From a virus, in IMG/VR virus record IMGVR_UViG_3300021976_000045, positions 1-33,703 of that record: a DNA stretch of 33,703 nt. One strand, given 5' to 3'. Under the pieces are notes generated by a model. The model saw only the letters and a list, made by a program, of their open reading frames with translations. It did no database searches and was not told the DNA's origin. The position numbers and the translations under genes were made by a program. Below, one piece after another: positions 28,466-33,703 of this stretch. The stretch's first letter is position 1; each line of letters opens with the position of its first letter.

Positions 28466-28763
28466 CCTTCTGCTGGCGCAATAGCACGTCCAGTTTCGAA
28501 TTCAAATCTTTCAATTCCTCGTTGCGCTTGTCGATCTCGCGCGACGTCTCGATGCGCTTCATGGTCGCGGTATTCTCTACCGCTGGATCGTTGGACTTCT
28601 GCCCCGCCTGCCAGTAAAGCAACGCCGCCAGGATCGCGCTGGTTATCCCTACGAGGTTGACCGCAATCTTGCTTAGCGACTCCATGAGCGGCGGGCCGTC
28701 CGTTTTGCGCCGGCCGAGCGTGCGCGGCTTCAATGTTTTTTTAACCAATGGGCGCTGTCGCAT
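28455..28763 (-). CDS. TM/coiled-coil membrane protein
   Basis: 102 residues: a basic cytoplasmic start (MRQRPLVKKTLKPRTLGRRK), one TM helix (VNLVGITSAILAALLYW, about 36-52) and a charged coiled coil (SREIDKRNEELKDLNSKLDV). The build resembles an inner-membrane spanin or a membrane adaptor. No lipoprotein partner is visible, so spanin is not claimed. It is the last gene of the cyclase/receiver cassette, starting as TAATG with its neighbour. Confidence 0.6.
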   Translation of the reverse strand: MRQRPLVKKTLKPRTLGRRKTDGPPLMESLSKIAVNLVGITSAILAALLYWQAGQKSNDPAVENTATMKRIETSREIDKRNEELKDLNSKLDVLLRQQKVKP

Positions 28764-28990
28764 TAGCGCGTCATGTCCACACGCGGCGGATAACCAATCA
28801 ACTGTATCTCGCCGTTGTTAGTCCCGCACTGCGTACACGTAACCTCGCCCATGACCAGCCCGGATTCTTTGATCGGGTAAGCGTCGAGCATGAAATCCTG
28901 CTTGCAGTGCGCGCATTGAATCTCCGCCCGCCACCGCGACAGTGAATGTTTAGTCGGCAACCACGCCTGAAAGGTGCGGGCGCTAATCAC
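28763..28990 (-). CDS. Zinc-ribbon protein, second of a pair
   Basis: 75 residues from a GTG overlapping the previous stop (GTGA). CAHC (about 26-29) and CTQC (about 51-54) give a four-Cys zinc ribbon, with a strand-turn core between. A longer frame to 29134 overlaps the other zinc-ribbon gene and was rejected. Nucleic-acid or protein binding is likely. Its specific target is unknown. Confidence 0.65.
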   Translation of the reverse strand: MISARTFQAWLPTKHSLSRWRAEIQCAHCKQDFMLDAYPIKESGLVMGEVTCTQCGTNNGEIQLIGYPPRVDMTR

Positions 28991-29202
28991 CAGCCATCCA
29001 ATATCATGTCGCCGACCTTGCGGTTGCAGTATGGGCAATAGATGATCGGCGTGACATGCCCCACGTATGGGAATTCCTCGCTGATCTCGTACAACGATAG
29101 GTTGAGGGTCGCGCCGCACAGCACATCCGGGCACTTTATGAGCGCGGTGCGCTTGCCGTTATAGCCTTCGATTACGGTGTAGCTGCGGGTTGTGATGGTC
29201 AT
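28987..29202 (-). CDS. Zinc-ribbon protein, first of a pair
   Basis: 71 residues: MTITTRSYTVIEGYNGKRTA, then KCPDVLCGATLNLSLYEISE and YCPYCNRKVGDM, forming CxxxxC plus CxxC, a ribbon-like metal site. Overlaps both neighbours by 4 bases. It and the next gene may be diverged duplicates or a two-part binding unit. Confidence 0.65.
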   Translation of the reverse strand: MTITTRSYTVIEGYNGKRTALIKCPDVLCGATLNLSLYEISEEFPYVGHVTPIIYCPYCNRKVGDMILDGW

Positions 29203-29354
29203 TTTTGCCTGGTGACAATCAAGCGCACCAATACATTGACTACGCGAGTCAGGTTGTCCAGCGCTACAACAATCGATCGATTCATGACCGCGATGTCTTT
29301 GCGCAGCAGGATCAGCTCAGCATCGGAAAACCTGGCCGGCCGCTCGTCGCTCAT
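29199..29354 (-). CDS. Small helical protein downstream of cyclase gene
   Basis: 51 residues from ATG 29354, which overlaps the cyclase stop as TGATG. MSDERPARFSDAELILLRKD leads into a mostly hydrophobic amphipathic helix (IVVALDNLTRVVNVLVRLIV). It could lie on the membrane or pair with the cyclase's anchor. A longer frame to 29384 lies inside the cyclase gene. Confidence 0.55.
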   Translation of the reverse strand: MSDERPARFSDAELILLRKDIAVMNRSIVVALDNLTRVVNVLVRLIVTRQK

Positions 29355-30091
29355 CAGCGCCCGAACAGAAAGTAGTACAGCCACATCAACGCTGCAACCG
29401 CCAGAAATATCAACAGCACCCGCGTACTAAACGAGTCGACGAATACAGTAGTAGTGGTTTCCTGCGCTCTACGATCAGCGTTCTTCGTTTCGAGTCTGCG
29501 TTCGATCTCCGGCTTGCGCACTGCTTTCTGGCGCTTGTCATGAGGTATAACGAACACGCCATCAGACTCAGCCCAAACGCTAAGACCGGAGATGCCTTCT
29601 AATTCTTCTTTAATGATAATCAGCTTATCCGCGTACCCAGCTTCGGTCAGCATGGCCAATATTGAAGGGGTAACAACCGTTTCTCCTTGCGGGCATTTGG
29701 CTACAATCCTGAACAGGTAATCGATCTCCCTACCCCTGGCGTGCTTAACCTTGAATTCGTCTTCGAATTCTTCATAAACGCCATATCCGATAGCGATTTT
29801 AAGGGCCAGTCTGTTGCCGCTTTTTGATCTGAAGTCGCTTTGAAACTTGACTGCCGCCCAATAATCAATGACAGCATGAACGCCACCCGTGAGCAGGATA
29901 GAATCTCCCGCCGCGGATCCAGGCGATACTTTCAAACCAGGGTCTCGGATACGCAGTTGCGAAACGCCGTAGTCGAGAGCGGCGATCACCATCTTGCTAC
30001 CCAGCAAGTCATCGTACAGAATCTTAGCCTCAGTGCTTCCAGCAACGTCGATTGCAATTAAAACCTGAGGCTCATTTACGACTGCTGACAC
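29354..30091 (-). CDS. Class III nucleotidyl-cyclase-like protein, C-terminal membrane anchor
   Basis: 245 residues, GTG start overlapping the receiver gene by 16 bases. VLIAIDVAGSTEAK has Asp15 at the first metal position, SAAGDSILLTGG has Asp63 at the second, LKIAIGYGVYEEF is the usual core strand, and ARGREIDYLFRIVAK carries Arg128 at the transition-state position with Asp124 where Asn is normal. CPQGETVVTPSI follows as in cyclases. Residues about 222-244 are one TM helix at the extreme C-terminus, so it is tail-anchored with the catalytic domain in the cytoplasm. Product and activity are unknown. It could be a degenerate, regulatory cyclase. Confidence 0.75.
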   Translation of the reverse strand: MSAVVNEPQVLIAIDVAGSTEAKILYDDLLGSKMVIAALDYGVSQLRIRDPGLKVSPGSAAGDSILLTGGVHAVIDYWAAVKFQSDFRSKSGNRLALKIAIGYGVYEEFEDEFKVKHARGREIDYLFRIVAKCPQGETVVTPSILAMLTEAGYADKLIIIKEELEGISGLSVWAESDGVFVIPHDKRQKAVRKPEIERRLETKNADRRAQETTTTVFVDSFSTRVLLIFLAVAALMWLYYFLFGR

Positions 30092-30447
30092 AACATCACC
30101 ACGAGCTTGGCAAAAATAACCGGGTCCAATGGTTTTATTAACAGATCATCGAAGCCCTCTGCCAGCGCTTCGTCCCTGCTGGCTTCGGTGTGGCCTGTGA
30201 TACCGATAACGGGTATGTGCCGCGTCTTCTCGTTACTTTTGACCGCTTTGACCACCGCAACACCGTTGCCGGTAATTAAATTTAGGTCCGTTAGAATGAC
30301 GCTGGGAATGACGGCTAGCGCTATCGCAATTCCTTCGTCGCCCCCCGAAGCAATCGTGACAGAGAATCCAGCCCTTTTAAGCAAGCGAGTCTGAATCTCT
30401 AGGTCGGTAAAGCTGTCCTCGATAAGGAGGACGCGGATTTGCTTCAT
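30076..30447 (-). CDS. Stand-alone CheY-like response regulator receiver
   Basis: 123 residues, a complete receiver domain with no output domain. All key residues are present: acidic pair Glu10-Asp11 (LLIEDS), phosphoacceptor Asp54 (VILTDLNL), Thr84 (IGITGH) and Lys105 (LIKPLD). It should accept phosphate from a histidine kinase, which is not encoded in this window, so a host kinase is likely. Its 3' end overlaps the cyclase-like gene, which suggests that phosphorylation may control the cyclase. Receiver genes are uncommon in phages. Confidence 0.93.
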   Translation of the reverse strand: MKQIRVLLIEDSFTDLEIQTRLLKRAGFSVTIASGGDEGIAIALAVIPSVILTDLNLITGNGVAVVKAVKSNEKTRHIPVIGITGHTEASRDEALAEGFDDLLIKPLDPVIFAKLVVMLCQQS

Positions 30448-30451
30448 TTCT

Positions 30452-30613
30452 CTAAATCTTGCCCAGCAGCATCAAAATTACAATGATCAGCAATATCAAG
30501 CCCAGGACACCACTAGGGCCATAACCCCAAGATGCGCTATGAGCGAACCATGGGCCGGTACCGCCCACACCAAACAGCAGCACCAGAATCAGTATGACGA
30601 GCCAGATATTCAT
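30452..30613 (-). CDS. DUF3309 small membrane protein
   Basis: 53 residues: a TM helix (MNIWLVILILVLLFGVGG), a short TGPWFAHSASWGYGPSG loop and a second TM helix (VLGLILLIIVILMLLGKI). The SWGYGPSGxLGLILL signature is diagnostic of DUF3309, a family found mostly in soil and plant-associated pseudomonadotal genomes. AAGGAAA precedes the ATG. It is directly upstream of the receiver gene, so a membrane or stress role linked to it is possible. Confidence 0.85.
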   Translation of the reverse strand: MNIWLVILILVLLFGVGGTGPWFAHSASWGYGPSGVLGLILLIIVILMLLGKI

Positions 30614-30625
30614 GATGATTTTTCC

Positions 30626-32674
30626 TTAACGGTAAAATTTAAGTATCAGCGTGCCGGTGCCGGTTGGAGAGCCGGCCACTGATTTGGTCAGGGTTACGCC
30701 ATCTGGATCGAGGGACGCACCTTCGAGTAAAGCTAAGTCCGAACCTCCTATAAGGAGCGCGCCGCAATGTGCCGTATCTGTCGTTACCTCGTCCGCTCCA
30801 GCCACCGCACGCGATTCCAGGCAGGAGCTGATTATTCCGTCGTATTCTCCGATGCTCCATGCCTTGCTGCCGTTGACGGCCGCACGCACCTCCACGAACT
30901 TGGGCGCGAATCCAGCGCCGGTTATGGCGAGTGCGCCGGTAGTCGAGACGTCGTAAGTGGCTGCGACGATCTTAAATTTCTTGTCTATCGCGTTGTACCA
31001 ACCCTCGCGGGCGGTCGTGCCGTTTACGCTACCCGGCAAATACGTCTCGCTCGAAGAACCCGTCGATATGCCGCCGCCGTCCTGACAGATGAAGCGCGGT
31101 CCGGTCGCGGTTCCGACGAAGGTGATATTGCCGATCGTGACAACGGAACTAGAACTAGACAATATGAAAGCCCCAGCCAGCGCCAGCACATTAGAAAGCG
31201 TAAAGGTATTCGCGGACACGGCCAGAATCACGGAGTTGTAGTCTGCGTAATCCATGTAGGTCATCGACGTGCAATCGGTCGTGAAGGCCTCAACCCGCTC
31301 GATGAAACTGTCGTATATGGAAATGAATCCATAGGTCGGATTGCCAGTCCCAATGTTCTTGCCAATATATAAGCGCGAACTCGCGTCGCTTTCAAACCAT
31401 GCGGTTTGACTGTCTAGCGTGAATCCCTCGGTCAACCATGCGGCATGCACTCCAACGCCTGTTACGCATATACTTGCGCCTGAATCAATAGTCGTTAAGC
31501 TGCAATCGGCTACGTTCCCGCGCAAGCACAATTCTTTGGTCGGCCAGCCGCCCTCATTCACGCCGATGACATTGCCGACAACAAGCGCCTCGCTGTAGGT
31601 GCCCGGCCCGACCTGCACAACAACCTTGTGATAGTTTGCGTCGATGTTGTCGCGCGCCCAATTCAGAGCGTGCTGAATAGTCAAAAACGCGCCACCGGCC
31701 GTGTTCAAAAGCCCGCTGTTGCTGTCCGATCCGTCAACGCGCACGTAGTAGGTACGATCGGCTGCCAGCCGTTCCCGCTGGAATGACGATTGCACCGGAT
31801 TCACGAGCACATAGCGGTCGATGGACACGTCGTACGCAAGCAACATGAGGAAATTAGCCCCCGGAATGTTGCCGGGTACCAAGGGCTGATTTGCGCCCTG
31901 CACGATCCGCTTTGCGGCAGTGCCGTCCGCTTTAAAGGTCGGTGTTGCCGTGGAGTTCGCGGACGCCGCTTCTACGAACAGAATGAGCGGACTCGTCAGC
32001 ACGGTTACGGCGGGCGTGAATGCGCCCAATATCGCATCCGACGTTCCTGTGGCCTGGCAGTAAGCCGGCGCTTGACGCTGCATTTCGGCTTTACTCGGAA
32101 CGGACAGATTGCTGCGCGTCGTTACAATGTTCGCAAAGTCAGCGCCGTTCGCTGCTTTCTGAACGGCTCTGCTGGCAACTCCGCTGATGGCAGCCTGCGC
32201 GTTGCTTTCGACCACGGTCCCGGTCGGCGTGTAAGCCACAGCGCTGGCGATGATGCCGAATAGTCCCGGGCTGATCACCATCCATTTGCCGGCCGCCTGG
32301 TCTGTGTCGAACACCCCGGAGGTATGATCCGTTAAGCACAGGTAGCTTCCGAACAATTGCTCGACCATGTCATATCGCGCGTAGACCGTCGCGGTCACCC
32401 AATTTCCGCGTGGATTCCAGCGTGAACCGGTGGCCGAACCGATCAAGGCCAAAACTGAGGTCGCGAGTGAGGCCGGCTTGACGATGCCGTCGCGCAGCTC
32501 CGTGTCGTCGCGCTGGATGATGGAGAGGTCAAAGAGCACACCTAACAAGGTCAGGGCAATGTTGGCCAGCTCGGCGTCCAATGCATCCGGGCGGATGGTC
32601 GAGCGCCCAGCCACTAAGGCCGTCGCCTCATCCTCGAAATTGGTGGTTGGCGAGTACGGTACGGGCTGAGCCAT
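30626..32674 (-). CDS. Tail spike or fibre with beta-helix domain
   Basis: 682 residues. The N-terminal 70 residues (SPTTNFEDEATALVAGRSTI, ELANIALTLLGVLFDLSIIQ) resemble the particle-binding end of podovirus fibres. A helical/beta linker follows. From about residue 305 a right-handed beta-helix begins (YYVRVDGSDSNSGLLNTAGG, KVVVQVGPGTYSEALVV), typical of pectate-lyase-like spikes that bind or cut surface polysaccharide. The end is a Gly/Thr/Ser-rich beta head. No clear active-site acids can be named. AAGGAAT precedes the ATG. Confidence 0.85.
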   Translation of the reverse strand: MAQPVPYSPTTNFEDEATALVAGRSTIRPDALDAELANIALTLLGVLFDLSIIQRDDTELRDGIVKPASLATSVLALIGSATGSRWNPRGNWVTATVYARYDMVEQLFGSYLCLTDHTSGVFDTDQAAGKWMVISPGLFGIIASAVAYTPTGTVVESNAQAAISGVASRAVQKAANGADFANIVTTRSNLSVPSKAEMQRQAPAYCQATGTSDAILGAFTPAVTVLTSPLILFVEAASANSTATPTFKADGTAAKRIVQGANQPLVPGNIPGANFLMLLAYDVSIDRYVLVNPVQSSFQRERLAADRTYYVRVDGSDSNSGLLNTAGGAFLTIQHALNWARDNIDANYHKVVVQVGPGTYSEALVVGNVIGVNEGGWPTKELCLRGNVADCSLTTIDSGASICVTGVGVHAAWLTEGFTLDSQTAWFESDASSRLYIGKNIGTGNPTYGFISIYDSFIERVEAFTTDCTSMTYMDYADYNSVILAVSANTFTLSNVLALAGAFILSSSSSVVTIGNITFVGTATGPRFICQDGGGISTGSSSETYLPGSVNGTTAREGWYNAIDKKFKIVAATYDVSTTGALAITGAGFAPKFVEVRAAVNGSKAWSIGEYDGIISSCLESRAVAGADEVTTDTAHCGALLIGGSDLALLEGASLDPDGVTLTKSVAGSPTGTGTLILKFYR

Positions 32675-32704
32675 AATTATTCCTTGGTGGTAGTATGGGC
32701 AGTG

Positions 32705-32860
32705 ATGACTTCAACCATGACCTTCGCCCTAGCAATGGTATTGCGCCCGCTGGCGCTCTTCGTGGTGCTCGCGTGCTTGCTCTTACCCATCCGGTTCGCA
32801 GTCATTCGCTGGTTTCCAGATGGAAGACTCAAGCGTCTATTGCTTGTCCGCGTTGACTAA
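32705..32860 (+). CDS. Small plus-strand membrane protein between late genes
   Basis: 51 residues: MTSTMTFALAMVLRPLALFV with a hydrophobic helix continuing to VLACLLLPIRFAVIRW, then FPDGRLKRLLLVRVD. The TM-PDGRLKRLLL pattern recalls small conserved phage membrane proteins. It sits in a 162-base gap between two minus-strand late genes and overlaps the right one by 24 bases, on the opposite strand to them. Function unknown. Confidence 0.5.
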   Translation: MTSTMTFALAMVLRPLALFVVLACLLLPIRFAVIRWFPDGRLKRLLLVRVD

Positions 32861-33703
32861 GGCAGGCAGCATCATTCCGGCGGACGCACCGCCCCTCGAA
32901 ACAACGTTCTGAATCTGCGCCATGATTTTCGATCCATCGGCGCTTCGCATGAGTTGTGCCGCCTGCTTGGGCTCGAGCAGTATTTCCGCTAAGCGTTTTT
33001 TGATCGCTTCATTTGCCGGGTTATAAAGGGCGTCCCCCGCTCGTGACGCAACATTGCCAGCAATAGCGAGCGGTCCGAATTTCTGCAGTAATGTAGGCAC
33101 GCCCGAGGCGGCCAACAGATTCGATTGTGCGAGCTTCTGGAATGTGTCGGACCCAGGGCCCCGGCCCAAGTCGCGCGCGTGGACCATGCGGGCGGTATCC
33201 TGCGCCACATCGTTGATCGTGCCCATCTGGTCAGGCGAGAGCACGGAGGCAAGTCCTTTATTCCTCGCAAAGCCCGTAGCTGCCTTAACCGTCGCCTCAT
33301 CACCGCGTAGCGCGCGCGCCAACTTTTCAGCATAGAGTTTAGGGTTGCCAGCAACATCCGTTGATGCGCTGGTCGCTTTTTCGAGGATGGTTTGCCCCAC
33401 CTTCATGCGACTGATGGGCAGGGACAGCTCCGCGAATTTCTTCTGCGCTGCGCCGTAGGCGGGCTCGGCTTTCGCAATGGTGCGATCGAGCGACTTCTTG
33501 ATGATTGAAAGCTCGCGCACGATCGCCTCGTTGACCGGGCGGCCGTTCGGACCCTTGGCGGCAATCATGTCGCCTATATTCTTCGAGGCGCTCATCAACG
33601 CTTGCGGGCTTTCGGTCGGCACGAAGTCAGATGATTTGATGCTCTTCTGCGCCCCTGCGATGGCCTCACTCGCGCGCTTACTCTTCGCCGACAGTCCCTT
33701 TAA
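32837..33703 (-). CDS. Internal virion/ejection protein, C-terminal part
   Basis: The frame is open from the right edge through a GTG at 33622 to a stop at 32837, giving at least 288 residues, so the gene starts outside the window. Helical throughout, Ala- and Lys-rich. The blocks PISRMKVGQTILEKA, LARALRGDEATVKAATGFAR, LASVLSPDQMGTINDVAQDT and RDLGRGPGSDTFQKLAQSNL match the C-terminal region of large podovirus internal virion proteins of the Bcep22/BPP-1 kind, which are ejected with DNA. It precedes the tail spike gene. Confidence 0.7.
   Translation of the reverse strand, partial: LKGLSAKSKRASEAIAGAQKSIKSSDFVPTESPQALMSASKNIGDMIAAKGPNGRPVNEAIVRELSIIKKSLDRTIAKAEPAYGAAQKKFAELSLPISRMKVGQTILEKATSASTDVAGNPKLYAEKLARALRGDEATVKAATGFARNKGLASVLSPDQMGTINDVAQDTARMVHARDLGRGPGSDTFQKLAQSNLLAASGVPTLLQKFGPLAIAGNVASRAGDALYNPANEAIKKRLAEILLEPKQAAQLMRSADGSKIMAQIQNVVSRGGASAGMMLPALVNADKQ

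Larger units (their letters stand above)
1..33703. mobile_element. Partial genome of a temperate podovirus-like phage
   Basis: The window carries terminase, portal, scaffold, capsid, tail spike, replication, recombination, immunity and integrase genes and no recognisable host gene. The integrase with its attP-like region is internal, phage genes lie on both sides, and both window edges cut late genes on the same strand. This fits a circular or circularly permuted phage genome cut at an arbitrary point. Tail completion, endolysin and most ejection genes are not seen and probably lie outside. Confidence 0.9.

Noticed and set aside
28455-28763. Inner-membrane spanin (Rz)
   Set aside because: The topology fits, but no overlapping lipoprotein gene, endolysin or holin is adjacent.
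29354-30447. Complete Pycsar or CBASS defence system
   Set aside because: The cyclase-like protein is divergent and no effector with a cyclic-nucleotide-binding domain is recognisable nearby. The receiver is not part of those systems.

Overview
The window is a contiguous piece of a temperate, double-stranded DNA tailed phage. It reads as a circularly permuted or virion-form genome, not as a prophage flanked by host DNA. The integrase and an attP-like region lie in the middle (26.4-27.6 kb), and phage genes continue on both sides. The left-edge gene (after the capsid gene) and the right-edge gene (a probable internal virion protein) both run off the window on the minus strand, so the missing late genes lie outside. 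GC-rich coding sequence, a DUF1376/P-type replication pair, a RecT/YqaJ recombination pair and a DUF3309 protein suggest a pseudomonadotal host. The large portal, N-terminally anchored tail spike and ejection-type protein suggest a podovirus-like particle. Host and family are inferences.

Layout. 1-9.5 kb, minus strand: late head genes in the order small terminase, large terminase, two small genes, an FCCH-like head protein, a small protein, portal, scaffold, capsid, intrinsic terminator, then a partial gene. A plus-strand HNH endonuclease with a companion gene sits inside this operon against the direction of transcription. 9.5-14.4 kb, minus strand: a tightly overlapped early replication operon (RHH regulator, DUF1937 protein, DUF1376 replication protein with iteron-like repeats inside its gene, P-like helicase loader, HNH protein, RusA resolvase, two micro membrane proteins). 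14.4-17.3 kb: the regulatory core. It contains one HTH gene opposite the replication operon, then a divergent pair of XRE regulators sharing a GATAC-N5-GTATC operator. The plus-strand regulator heads an operon of an exported protein, a two-TM protein and a coiled-coil/TM protein. That operon ends at an intrinsic terminator just before a second cluster of the same operator on a strong promoter. The order resembles lambda OR-cI-rex-OL.

17.3-26.5 kb, plus strand: a long operon of mostly small, end-to-end overlapping accessory genes, with RecT-like annealing protein and YqaJ exonuclease in the middle, a DUF1653-containing mosaic protein, a Thg1-like 3'-5' polymerase, and an AlpA-type excisionase candidate facing the integrase. 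27.6-28.5 kb: four small plus-strand genes. 28.4-30.6 kb, minus strand: an unusual accessory cassette made of a DUF3309 membrane protein, a stand-alone CheY-like receiver, a tail-anchored class III nucleotidyl-cyclase-like protein, a short helical protein, two zinc-ribbon proteins and a TM/coiled-coil protein. 30.6-33.7 kb, minus strand: beta-helix tail spike and the C-terminal part of an internal virion protein, with a small plus-strand membrane-protein gene between them.

The most interesting candidates are the receiver/cyclase signalling cassette, the Thg1-like protein, and the rex-position membrane genes in the lambda-like immunity region. No tRNA, rRNA, CRISPR array, insertion sequence or recognisable endolysin was seen. 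No stretch longer than about 300 bases is empty of genes.
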